This document shows, piece by piece, positions 10,316 through 22,079 of a DNA stretch of 64,000 bases. The position numbers were made by a program, and so were the translations under genes. Numbering within the stretch: position 1 is the first letter of the stretch; every line of letters begins with the position of its first letter. The notes beneath the pieces are model-generated. The model did not search any database and was not told the origin of the DNA. It saw nothing but the letters and a program-made list of their open reading frames with translations. Source of the stretch: Phoma sp. XZ068 (lineage: Eukaryota; Ascomycota; Dothideomycetes; Pleosporales; Didymellaceae); contig RBKR01000018.1 in assembly GCA_004835665.1 (NCBI GenBank), positions 310,001 to 374,000 of the forward strand, written 5' to 3'.

Positions 10316-13120
10316 AAAGTTTCAACTCCGCAGCTCGCTTAATTGTTTCGTTTCGAAACTGCATCATGCGCATGAACGCGTAAACGACGCTTATGCGCTA
10401 CCCTGTCATCCCCACATCACCACTTCACGTCACCTTCGCCGCTTGTATATGCCACCTTTCTCTCTCATCTCTCTGCTACACTACGACAGCGGTTCAGCAT
10501 ACTGGATCTACATAATATTCGGCGTTATATTGGGCGTTTATACCACCGCTTTGAGGTTACGATATCCTCTTTGGCATGTTCTATTTTGGTTTTCACTCTG
10601 GTTTGCGAAGTGCTCGCAGCCCTCATCTGTCGCTATCGCATCTAGGATGCATTTCGTTGATCCTTGATCCGAAAAATCCCTTAGTTGTCTTTAACGGTCG
10701 GCTGTCTCAATGAAGATTCTCATGATATCCTCTAGTGTTTGATATTACTTAGTCTCCAGCGCTGCTCAGTATAGACGCGGAATTGCAATCTACCATCTTA
10801 CCATCTGAAATTGCCAACTGCCGTGCCACATCAAGTCCTATGCCACCATGACTCTCCTGCAAGACAATGCGTTCATGCGAAAATACCAGAGAGACTCACA
10901 AACCTTGATGCCAATTCCGTACATACGTAAATCGACACTCTACATCACGCAGCTACATGTGATTTACATGGACTGACATACGAAGTCGGTAATTCCTACC
11001 CAATTCGTGATCCACACGGTCAAGCACAGCTCCACAACCAGCCTCTCTGAACCCACAAACCCACATCACGCCTCACAAGCCCACATAATTCAATTTTCGG
11101 AGCCGCGAGCCCACAGAAGGAAGCCTGAATCCACAGAGGTACTTCCGACAATTACGCCAGGGCCAGGGTCTGGAGATGCAGGTGGGTAAAATGGCAAGGG
11201 TACGCGGAATGGAAGAATTGTGGGGTTGCCGTTATCATCCACCATTTCGGCAGGACGCGCACGACCCAAGGAGTTGCGTCTTCTCCATCAATGGTCCTGA
11301 CACATTTCAATATCAAGCTGCATTATGATTTTCGTCGTTCGCGAGAAGCAAAAATGCTTCGCGAAAACGGCTCGTAACGCCAACGCATATACGCGCTGTG
11401 CTTTCTGTAAAGTGCAGCGAACCACGTGTACCCCACGATAATGTATGAGCACTATGGCTCTTGAGCTTTGCACTTTCTTTACGACCGGCGCTTCAAGCTA
11501 CATCCCCGTACCAAGCCGCCATTAATGAACTCCTAATATCAACCTACCCACTCTCCATTGCAGATACCCGCCACGCGGTGCGATCTCGCGATCTCGGTAG
11601 TACTGACCCATCCGTGACCCTCCGCCTGAATCATGCATGCGCTTTTGCATTTTTCCGTGTCAAGGTACCATGGCGTCACAATCTGGAGGTCCAATTTCGA
11701 GCGGGTATATGTGAAACAAGCCACGATAAGAGTATGATTGGTAGCGAGGGAACGTGCAGAAACGCAGAACATCAGTACAGATGCGCTAGGTGTGGAATGC
11801 GCGACTCGGAATATGGTACCTGACAGGTCGTGATCGGGACCGAGGGTTTTGATGCGCGAGGGTGAGATTGCGATGGAGTCATGTGTGGAGCGTATAAGGT
11901 GAGAATGATGTCACGTGAATGCGCGACCGTGTCAAGACCTGTACACGCGGGATGCGAGGAGAGTTTGTCGTAGTATGGCCTCCGCATTGAGTTGAATGCT
12001 ACCCAGGTTGGACCTGGTGGAAATGGTGGAAAGAGGGGTCTTCGCTTGCGGGCGTTGAAATTGCGATGGCCATTGAATACGACAGAACCCGTCTGTTCGG
12101 TCTATTATTAGCTGGACCCTGGAAAGTTGCTGCTTTTGCTCCAAGTTGTCAGATGGTGACCGAGCCGAGGTGAAGGAAGAAGTCCATGTGTCGTCAGGGA
12201 AGTGTTTCCATCGTCTTCCGACTATGTTCGAATTAGACCACTGGACGAACGACTACGTCTTCTACTTTCTACATTGCATCCCGTGGATTCCTCTGGATGC
12301 ATCACTTCCACACCCGTCAGCAGCCTACGTAGCCAGCACGGCGAAGTCTGCGACTTCTGCGCTACCCTGTATAGCTCCGTCACCTTCTCCAGCATGGAGG
12401 TCCTGCCTGATCCGAATACTGCAAGTAGTATCAAATAGACCCTCTTACTGTCTCTGAAACGCTTGTAGACAACAAGATAGTCACGCTGAGCCCCGGTTTT
12501 GATGAGCATACGTCAAGCGCGATACCAGGCATTCTCCAGACGTGTATCGAAATCAAGAACAAACCATATACCGTATCGGCATCATTGAAATGTACCTTTC
12601 GATTTGTAGCTGCTTCGCTCTCAAAGAGCAATTGAATCATACTGACGTCAACAGTTGGGTCGTCCCTGTATGTATAGTACGGCATTATTATCGGCGTTGT
12701 CCTCAGCGGTCGCAGAATATACCATAGTAGGCTACCTATGTGGTAGCGGTTACCCTCCCCCTCGCCCGCAACTGGGGTTTACGTGTAGCATTGCGCGTAC
12801 TCACTCGACCAATCGCACTTGTAGATCAAGGGTAAGAAAGTTGCACGGCCCGACTTCTAGATACTTGCTGAATCCCTGGTTCTTGAGTGAACTCCATACA
12901 CGTGTCTAGCGATTGCCAACGTTCCGTGCGACGTGGCAGTTGGCATGTTCTAGTTCACTGAGAACCATGGTTTGTGGTGTCTCTACATCTTGGGATACCG
13001 CTGCTTGACTTCACGGGCAAAGTATCGCAACCCCTCTTTTGAAACTGTAAATCTATTTACAGTGTTCTATTTTCGAATGTCTGCGTTGTTCAACCCTTGA
13101 GAGTCGAAATCCGTTTACAG
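10316..13120. other. Gene-poor interval, about 2.8 kb
   Basis: No gene could be supported. Short frames exist on both strands but lack recognisable motifs or splice-consistent extensions. A 20-bp near-perfect palindrome lies at 13044-13063 (ACTGTAAAT, two-base centre, ATTTACAGT). The interval adjoins the decayed NACHT-type gene and may contain further degraded sequence. Confidence 0.5.
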
Positions 13121-14172
13121 GTGGTCTCGTAGCTGAGATGGATGAGAAGATCGCATGACGTCGCGGACGTTAGGATGAAGGAAACCAACCGAATGGCTCC
13201 GGAAGACTAGATGGGGTTCGCTGTCAACAACGAGGTCCCCCCAGCTGTTCTGAAGCCTAGTTATTCACGCTTCGTATTGAATCAATAGTTCCATTCTCAT
13301 CTACAGGCTTCAGAGATTCTTGAATAGCGTAGTCAGAGTTTTCTCTTTCTTTCTCAAGAAGATTGAAGACGTACATATGAGGTTGAAGCTAGTCTGCGGT
13401 GACTCAGATTTTTTGTGCCACTCTTCCTTGTGTTGGGGATTAATCATTTCAATGCGTTGGAAGAATTCTTCTAAGTCCGCCGGAAAATTGTCCACATGCA
13501 TGCGGAGCATCACGAGACCTTCGTTCCACTCGACTTACCGAACTAGCTGACGAGTAACATGAAATACCCAAAGCTAGACGCCGTGAGCCGTATGCGAAAA
13601 GATTTGTGGTGATGGTTTTACAAATGGGTCTACCTTCTGTCGCGCCGGTTGCGCCGGTCCTGTCGGAACTGCTCACTAGAACGTAGCCGCTCATGGACAA
13701 ACACTTCCATGTAGACCTTCGTGAATTTAACCATATGAAACGTACAAGTAATCTTCGGCATTCATAAACTGTACAAATGCCTTTCGCAAGTCCAAAGAGG
13801 TCTGATCGAGGCGCGAAACTTGGCATCTCCAAAAAGGCCCACGTCCTTCACATAGACCAGGTTAACCTCGCCACCATCGTACTCATCGAAGCCGCAGATG
13901 GAAAATCAGAACTTGGCATCAAATTTTGAGTACTGAACAACAAACTCAAAGGTCTTCTTGAGACCACTCTCGTCCTAGGCTTCGTACTGCAGACGCTCCA
14001 GAGCAACGCTTGGGGGGTACTCGGTAGCTGCTTGTAATATCTGATACAACAATGACTGGAAGAGTACGGTAAGGCTCTTCTGTATTTCGCTACCTTGGTC
14101 CCGGAAGTAAAAAGTTAGCTTGTTTACCATACCACAAAGCTCACCACTCAGGGCTTCACCTTGATTTACCAT
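13121..14172 (-). pseudogene. Degenerate NACHT/NLR-type (incompatibility-like) gene fragment
   Basis: Read on the minus strand, pieces of a fungal NACHT STAND-protein core occur in the correct order but in broken frames. First comes FRDQGSEIQKSLTVLFQSLL (about 14110-14050), matching the segment after the P-loop. Then, past an in-frame TAG at 13975-13977, LKKTFEFVVQYSKFDAKF; past a second in-frame TGA at 13906-13908, the Walker-B-like FDEYDGGEVNL. After frame changes comes the helical segment FPADLEEFFQRI (about 13485-13450). Finally VGFLHPNVRDVM near 13189-13154 resembles the conserved FLHRTVRDF motif of this family. The P-loop, N-terminal effector and C-terminal repeats are missing. At least two stops and several frameshifts show a non-functional relic. 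Confidence 0.72.
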
Positions 14173-14439
14173 CTTCGAAATATGCTGCTCTTCCTCAGAC
14201 GAGATGATCCATGTTCCCTATCGTCCTAGGAGCATGCATAACTATTCTGTACTGCGTTACTCACCCTGCTTTTATTTTCTTCAGCTTCTTCGTAAGGCTC
14301 ATGGATGTGCAAGTGCCATGTCGCAGGTATCGAGTGCGTGTAACACCACCCTGAAAGCTCCATCATCAGGGTTGCGAGAAGGAGCGACCTTGCATGAACG
14401 ACGCCTCCCAGAAACTCCAAGTCCTACATCTACCACCCC

Positions 14440-16309
14440 TCACAACGCTTCTGAAAACGGCCACACGCGCTTCATCTCCTCCCTCGTCCGCCCACCCGCC
14501 ATCCGCTCCACATAAAGCGCAAACAACTCGCGATTCTGTCCCAGCATCACTTCGAAATCCCACTCGGGTGAAATCCACCCCTCAGCATCAGTCTGAAGGT
14601 ATTCTCTTGCAAAGCTCTGAACCGCATGCCACTCTTCGTACACCTTATACTCTTGCTCATGAACTGCAATTTCCTCTGGCGAGAAGTGCAGCGGTGACGT
14701 ACCGGTGAAGCCTAACTCGTTCCAGCACCGCGAGATACCAATTAGACAGCCGTGGAGCGGGATTGTACCGTCCTCGAAAGCGTCGTCGCAACCAATGAAG
14801 AAGTCTTTGAATATCAAATGTATGTTTCTTGCATTATGGGCGAGTTTGTTTTTGAGGAAGGTGGAGAGTTCGTATGCTTTTGCTCTTTTCGCTTGTTTTA
14901 GCTTGTCAGTTGCGATTTCGCGGTCTCTGGGATCGAGGGTGTCGAAGGTGTCCGGTAGTTTGGGGAGGATGGCACCGGGCGTGTAGTCGTCGGGTGGATG
15001 GAGGAATTTTGGCCAGTGGACTTGGAGGAATGCTGGACTGACGCGGAGAGATTGCCAGTCAACGATTGATGCGATTTTTCCAGGGTTTTCTGGAGATACG
15101 AACAAGTTCCCCATGTGAAGATCTGTATGCCACAGCAAGGGGAAACTGCAGTCCCGTAGATATGTGTTTGCATCGAGTGATTCCATAACCTTTGTTGCAG
15201 CCTCAAGGACAGCAAGTTTCTGACTGGGCTGAACGGTGGGACAGCCTGGTTTGTCAGGAAAATGCTCAGTCTTGATACGATGTTCTTCACGGCGGATAAG
15301 TGCCAATCCGTATTCCGTCAGGGTTCGCCCTATAAGAGAAATTAATTGAAGCACCTCGACAGAGAAGACAAAGAACATACACGGGCCACTGATATGAGCA
15401 CCCTGGCCGTGGACATCGAGCCAAGTCCTCCAGGCAAGTTCACAGGGAGGACCAATACTGAAAGCGCCTGACGCATCGCTGGAAGAATCCAATGGGATGT
15501 GTGGCGCCTTATTATCGATCGACTCCGCGTTGTAAAGATGACCAAACGCCGGTAGTTTGATCGAAGCCATCTTTTTTTCAATCTCTACTAAGTGCTTTAT
15601 TATAGACAGCCTATCCAGGGCATCGATACTCTCCCAAACCTCGAAAAGCTGACTTCCACTAGCCTTCTCCATGATGATATATTCAGCTCCGACAGGCTGT
15701 GCAGAACTCGAGTTCCAGGCTAGAACCTTCGGAACCGGTACTGACGTATGCTCTCTAACTGTCCCGTATCAGCTTACATCATGCTCAATATGCCCTTCAG
15801 CCCTTACGATAGTCAAGGACAGCTACCTCCGATGCCGTCGTAAAGTGAGGCGGCCCCGCATCAGGACACGGTATCTTAGCCACAACTTCTACCCCATCCG
15901 CTCTCTTCATCAACAGCGCTTTGCTGAAACCGCCCTCCCGTTTCTCTATAGCGATAACAGGAGACGCCGCATCACCTAGGCTGCTGACTATCTCGCAGAG
16001 CCTGTCGACGTCGAAGCGAAAATAGCGTTTCTTGCATTGAGCGTCCTCATCGACAAGGAATCTACCGTTGGTATATTGAAACAAGTCTTCTTGCGGTATG
16101 GATTTGCCTAATTCATGTTAGCGGCGATGATAAGGGTGGCCATGGGCTCGGCTACCTCGACAAGTGAGTAAGAGTTGTCGCGTTATACACGATGTGATTT
16201 GTGCCCTACTGGTGAAACTTCCTCTGAGCTTTCTGGGTAGATGAAGCATGTTGAGTTTAGTGGGTGCAAGAGCGAGATGGTGACCGGAGGAAACCCGCGC
16301 TAGAAGCAT
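14440..16309 (-). CDS. AIM9-like mitochondrial protein, aminoglycoside-phosphotransferase fold
   Basis: Four exons: 16309-16156, 16107-15808, 15758-15381 and 15329-14440, giving 573 residues. The introns are 48, 49 and 51 nt. Intron 3 is a stop-free multiple of three, and removing it restores the conserved GPW motif (SGPWRTLTEYG). The family is the fungal APH-fold group that includes yeast AIM9. The opening DLFQYTNGRFL near residue 60 is diagnostic. The kinase-like core shows LLWHTDLHMGNLFV (the HxDxxxxN catalytic loop) and IASIVDWQSL (metal-binding D). The first exon is rich in Arg, Ser and Leu and nearly free of acidic residues, as expected for a mitochondrial presequence. An in-frame ATG at 16345 would add 12 residues. 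The physiological substrate of this family is unknown. Confidence 0.85.
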
Positions 16310-16705
16310 TTCGAGAAGTTGAAGGCAATGTAGGTTGGACTGCAATGTTACGAATCACGTAATAGCACGCGATTTGTGTGAGAACCAAGTTCTCATTCTC
16401 AGGTTTAGTGGCTGCTGCCTGGTCATGGAGGTGAAAGAGCGGCGAGTGCCGTATGGGTGGCACAGTCAATGCCAAGAGCGGAGACTCAGTGCACACAGTA
16501 TTCTTGTCATCGTCATATTGAATGATTCGAGACCTGCGTTGCAAAAGAGCATATGAGCGCCTTGCAAAAAGTGCAGCGTCTGTGTTGACGTAGGACGAAG
16601 TGGTCGACAGCTGTAGTGGCACAACACATGTTTTGATCCAATGATATTACGACATCTAACGTCATCTCATCCATATACAATATCTGCCACAAAATTATGT
16701 ATGTC
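16310..16705. other. Interval between CTK1 3' end and AIM9-like 5' end
   Basis: About 0.4 kb holding the upstream region of the AIM9-like gene and the probable 3' UTR of CTK1; both genes run on the minus strand. I see no additional gene here. Confidence 0.5.
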
Positions 16706-19700
16706 TCACTGAGTGTCACTGCTTTTCACCCGCTTGGCCTCCCTCTCACTATCCGTAGCGTCAGCCCGCCTCTTGCCTTCATCCTTCTTCCCCTCTTCTC
16801 TCGCTGCCCTCCTGGCCTCTTTGTCTGCCCGCTCCTTCTCCTTCCTGAGCGCCTTGCTTTCGAACTCGTGCCAGTCGCCCTCTAGCTCCTTCAGCGCCTC
16901 GGCACGCTTCGGCGGAGGTTGCTCGCTGGTGAAGAAGGGGTGCTCGAGAACATCGGCAGCAGTAGGACGAGCGGAAGGGTCGTAGAGGAACATGGCTTGG
17001 AGAAGCTCGAAAGCCATGGGGCTGAGTCGGTCGCGATATTTTTCTTCAAAGGTGGAGGGTTTGCGTTCGGTGGGACGGAGCAGGTTGAACCATTGCATGT
17101 CGACGATGCCTGGCCATTCTTCTTTGGTTGGTGTGCCGAGGACGTTGTAGATCTTATCTAGTTGGTTGATCTCACCACCATCGCCAGGGAAGATGGCGTG
17201 GCGCGTGAATATTTCCACAAGGACACAGGCTGCTGACCAGATATCTACAGCAGGGCCGTACTGTGTCTCACCGAGAAGTAGCTCTGGCGAACGGTACCAG
17301 ATTGTGATGACGCGGTTAGTGTAGTCCAGCTTGCTTCTCTTGGCATAGAACCTCGCGAGACCAAAGTCTGCTAATTTCAGTTGTCCAGTGTTGGAGACTA
17401 AGATGTTCGCGGCCTTTATGTCGCGATGTAATACGCCTCGACGATGTAGGTAGTCCAGGCCGTCGAACAGCTGCTTTGCCAAATCCTTCTTGTGTGACTG
17501 CTCAAGCTTGAAGGTAGGATGGTTCAGCAACCCCGTGAGGTCGTGAGAGAGGTATTCGAACACCATGTAACAGTCATTTTTCTCGACCATGACTTCGCGT
17601 AGCTTGACGATGTTCTCGTGGTTCAGCGACTGGAGGAGCTTGACTTCTCGAATTGCGGTGACAGGGAACTATGCACTGTTAGTATGTAATCACAGGGAGA
17701 TCGTTTTGCAACACTTACGCCATCGCGTTCGCCCTCCATACGGATCTTCTTCAGTGCGACCATGTCCTTTGTGTAGACATGGACTCCCTTGAAGACCTTG
17801 CCGTATGTACCAGAACCAACCACTGATTCATTACCTGGCTTTCGGTAGTAGACAGAGTCCGAAGCCGCGAACTCTGAAGTCAAGGTTGGTCGAGCCTTTA
17901 TCCTCTTCCGCTTGACCATAACTGTCTTCGGCACCTCAGGAGGTGGTCTTCGATCATGACGGTTGTCGAGGCGATTCTCGGTGCGCGGTTCTGGTCTGCG
18001 ATCATCCGGTCTTCGCGGTGGATATGGATCTCTGCGATCACGCACATCGCGTATGTCCCTGATGTCTCGTGGGTCCCTCGGGTCTCTCAAGTCGCGAGGA
18101 TCACGTAGATCTCGTGGATCGCGGTCTCTGGGGTCGCGCACATCCCGAGGGTCACGAAAGTCTCTGTCGCGAGGATCTCTGTAATCCCTCTCTCTCTCGC
18201 GGAAGTAGGGGTCTCGGAAGTCTCGCGGGTCTCGTGGGTCTCGCAGATCGCGAGGATCCCTTTCTCGTGGGTCCCTGTATGCTGGCTGTCGGTCATGGTA
18301 GTCATACCGCCGGTCTCTCTCCCGATAGTCACGCTCACGGTCTCGTTCTCGTTCACGGTCGTATTTGTAGTCACGATCTCGGTCGTTTCGAGCGTCAGAG
18401 GGGTATCGAGAGTCGCGAGAGTCGCGAGAAGCGACATCTTTCTTAGGCTCAAGCAGAGACTCTTTTGACTTTGGCTCGACCTTCTCGGGCTCTTCTGCCT
18501 TAATCTTGCTGGCGACAGGTACCGGGTTCTTGGTCTTCAAGGAGAAGCTGAAGCCAGACTTAGGTTGTGTTGGAGGAGCTGCAGTAGGCTTCGTAGGTGG
18601 CGGCATTTTCTTGTCTTCCTTCGCCCCCTCATCCTCCACACGCAGATCTTTTGACGGACGGAAAGGGTTATCATCAGCATCGACGGACGTGGCCTCGGCA
18701 GGCGCTTGTGTTACTGGAGGATTCGGACGGGGTGCCTCTGTAGCAGGTCTGCCACCTCTAGTGCCAGACGCCGGTGTCCATGACAAGTTCGAGAATTGTG
18801 TCGGTGCCGCACCTCGGCCTCGACCGCCTGGTGGTGCGAAATTAGAGGCAGGGCCAGGTCCTGACATGCGGCGGTCAGGGCCGCTGTAGTGGTTGCCTCG
18901 GCCACCGCGGTATGGCCCGTTTTGATAACCGCCCTGGGGGTATGGCTGGTTTGGAGGATACCCTGGTGAGTAGTTCTGGTTTTGGTTATATGGCGAGTGG
19001 TTTGGTGAGTAGCCATGCATGGGTGATCTAATATACGTTAGTTGAAATACAAGATCAAAAGGTGATACGTACCCTTGGTTGGAATATTGATGCCCATTCC
19101 AGCCTCCTCTGCCACTGTGATAAGGCGACTGATTGTGTGGGGAGTATTGATTCTGTGCCGGATAAGGAGGAGAGTGCTGATAGCCGGGGCCTCCACGACC
19201 CTGGTAGTAGGCGCCCCTCATCTTGGCGTCGTCTGCCTTGCTGTTTGAGGTATCAGAGTTGTACCCAGATGCAGGCGCAGGAGAATCTCGTCTGGAAATG
19301 GACTGCTCTACACGAGACGGTTTATCAGTTTCGCCTCTAGCCGAGCGAACAGGTGACCGTGACCGGCGGCTCGAGACACGAGGAGAACGACTCCTTCGTG
19401 ACGAAGACCTGGCAGTGCGTCCTCGGGGCGGCGAGGGCCGCCTTGACAGCGGGGGAGATGGTCTCCGGCGTGGGGAGGGCGACCTAGCGCGCCTAGACAC
19501 ACGGCTGCGACTCCGTTCGCGATGGGCGTGGTGCTTGTGCGGCTTCTCGCTCGGATCTGGGGCGGAAGGGTTGCCCCGGTCGGCGTGTCTCCTGGTAGGA
19601 GATCTCCGAGGGCTCAGAGCACGCCTAGAACTTCTCGCAGGAGAAGTGGAGCGGTTGCGCGGTCGGTGTGATATTGGCCTATAGTACGAGTCGGCCGATG

Positions 19701-20310
19701 GCGAGCGGCGACGAGCTGCCGATGGCGGCACGTATGTGTCTGGCGTCGGCCGTCGAGATGTGCGGTCGCGATCGGAGCGCGGTGGCCTCGGGGAGTAGGC
19801 CCTCTGCGAAGGACGGTGCGAGGAGTCTGCGCGGCGCGCCCTGGACCTCGAGCGCACGGTGCTGCGACTTCGGTGTCGTCTGGCCCGCTTCTGGCTGTCT
19901 CGGGGAGATGCAGAGCGGCTGCGATGGCGCTTCGAGGATGGAGTCGTGTCGTGGTGGTCGCGATGGTGGTGCTGGTGGTGCCGGCGTGGGTGCGAAACCC
20001 GGTGGGCACTGGAGTCCCTCCGCGAGACTCGATGGCGATCGTCCCTGGATGCCCCTCGACTGCGACGGCGCGTGCGATCTCTGCTCACGCTTCTCTCTCG
20101 CGAACGCCCTCCTGCAGGCTTGGCTAATGCACGAGAGTCGGGGTCGTGGGTGCGCCTGGAGGAATCCCTCGCAGCGCGTGGCACGGGCGACGAGGTTCTT
20201 GGTTCGTGAGTGCGTTCCCGAAGTCGCTCCCTACTTCGGTCCCTGTCCCCGATAGACGGTTCCTCTGGTCTCCACTGGTCTATATCCTGGGTCCGTCGCA
20301 ACCCAGCCAT
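16706..20310 (-). CDS. CTK1: CTD kinase catalytic subunit (CTK1/Cdk12-type cyclin-dependent kinase)
   Basis: Three exons: 20310-19073, 19027-17719 and 17668-16706, giving 1,169 residues. The 45-nt first intron is in frame and stop-free but has GTACGT, ACTAAC and TAG. This is the nuclear kinase that, with cyclin and a third subunit, phosphorylates Ser2 of the RNA polymerase II C-terminal domain. Residues 1-380 are rich in Arg/Ser dipeptides like splicing factors. Then come Tyr/Gln/Asn-rich repeats, a basic Lys/Glu region and an RDPRD-type repeat tract. The kinase domain (about 810-1100) shows GSGTYG, VALKK, the PITAIRE-like FPVTAIREVKLL helix restored by intron 2, HRDIKAANIL, DFGLARFY and T-loop TNRVITIWYRSPE. 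A charged Lys/Glu tail closes the protein. The cyclin helix and RS-rich N-terminus favour CTK1 over BUR1. Confidence 0.93.
18000..18375. repeat. In-frame RD/RDP-coding repeat tract inside CTK1
   Basis: Degenerate 9-12 bp units on the minus strand encode reiterated RDPRD, RDLRD and RDRERD motifs just upstream of the kinase domain. The alternating Arg/Asp pattern resembles RD dipeptide domains of RNA-processing factors. It is likely variable in length between strains. Confidence 0.8.
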
Positions 20311-22079
20311 GTAGGCGGGAATATCATCAGAACTGGGGTAGATGCAGCTTTCAGAAGGTTCGCGGGAGTCTGAGTGTCACAGCCGGACCGAGCGTCAGAA
20401 CTCCACCGGCAAGCCGCAACCTTCAGCCTAGTGACGAAAGACGGAGATGCAACCGAACAAAAAGAATGAAACCGTGCTGCGACTGCTCTCACAACGCAGT
20501 CAAAAGGTGCGCAGCTGTCGTGCGTCTTCTCAACGATGATCGTGCTGTGGCAACGAATGTGCAGCCGCCGCCTTTTCCTGCCCGCCAAGCCCTAGCCTCG
20601 TGACCCGCGGAGCCCTGCTGAGCAGCCTCGTCGCTTTGGAGCCTGTACAAGCCACAAAGCGACCGTTCCATCTCTGCCAGTACCTTGCGTGTGCGTCTCT
20701 CCAAAGCTCGCATTCTTGCAGACATGCGCAACCAGTCACTATAGCTATCTAATGCACGCATGGCGAGAACTACAAGAGCACATGCGTACCCATGGACATA
20801 GCCTTCGGTGGTGTTGAATAGCCCAACAGCAAAGGGTCGAGTCGTGTTGGCGACATGTGGACATGCTCTTCGGCGGCAGCAGGCTTCCAATGTACGTGCG
20901 AAAGACTGTATAAGTCACGCTGGTCTGGGTGACAAGTGCGGTTGTTCGCCGTCATGAGTGATTCCGCGGACTGCTGCCAGCATGTTCGAGAGGTCAAGGT
21001 GTACACATGTTCTGGTTGAACCGCAAAGCAGGGCACCACCACCCACCGAGTTGGTGCGAAGGAGGATGTTGTGGCACCAAGACAGCAGCAACAACTGAAG
21101 CCTGATAGACGATATGAATGCGCACTACCCGGTGCAGCGCCAGATGGCTTCCAGAACGCTCCACATCCAGTATGCTCAACTGAAGGCAGTCCACAACGAC
21201 GCAGCGCTTACCGGTTCACACTGGCGTCAAAGCAAATGGGTGATAGGCGTGACGGCTGCTCTCTTCGGTCCGTGGCAATATCGCCGCTGCACGGCGCAGC
21301 TCTAGTCAACGGGGATCATACACAACTGTTGGTTAGGACGAATATTGCTGCATCGCAAAAGACGCTGACGACGTGACGACGCAACCATCACAAGGCAACT
21401 GTCTGTCAAAATCACCCTCCCTTCGCGTCATGCCTCTATCTCCCTCGCTTCAGAACCGAGTATCAAACTGGGAGAAGCGCACAAGATGCCGAAGATGTGT
21501 GTTGGCAGCCATGGCAACGCAGGCTGTGAGCGGCCAGCTGCTGAGACTGCAGTGATGGTGCGTGGTGAATCGAAAGCCACCGTCACTACGCGTGCTTCAG
21601 GGCGGTCTGAACGACGCAGTCATCCTGGCGACAGCACTGTAAATATCGAGACGAACAGCGGCTGTTCTGAAGTGACCCACGTACCTGTGCCAGGCGAGTT
21701 GACGGACGGGATGGGCTGCGACGGGTGGTGGTGCCGGTGGTGTTGAGGTGCTGGAGTCGGCGTTCTTGCTCGATCCAACCGCCGCTTGCGCTTGCGACAC
21801 CCCGTGACGGCGCTTTTCTTCGGCTGCCCGTCCGCTCTGTGAGCGCCGATGACGCTTGGCTAACGCCTTTTCGGTCAGAGAAAGTTATTCGAATATGGCT
21901 CACGGGTCCCGCGACTTTCGCCATGTCTTCGGAACAGTATGCGCCAGATCTGACTCTTTCTCCCAGGCACCTGTGCCGCTCCCCTTTCCACCAGCACGCC
22001 ATTGACACCTGAGTATATATAGTCGGCGTTCATCTGCCCTGCCCCTCCAAAACTTTTCGACGCCTTCCCCGCAGCAACC
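20311..22079. promoter_or_regulatory. Divergent intergenic region, CTK1 / GTP cyclohydrolase I
   Basis: A 1.77-kb gap between two divergent start codons. Overlapping short frames occur on both strands without family resemblance. Close to the GTP cyclohydrolase start, GAGTATATATAG at about 22010-22021 is a possible TATA box, roughly 65 bp before its ATG. Confidence 0.5.

Noticed and set aside
12202..12438. Frame with RIRPLDERLRLLLSTLHP, faintly like the start of HET-domain proteins
   Set aside because: The typical ALSYVWGD motif and later blocks are absent, and the frame ends after 78 codons. Too weak to call, even beside the NACHT relic.
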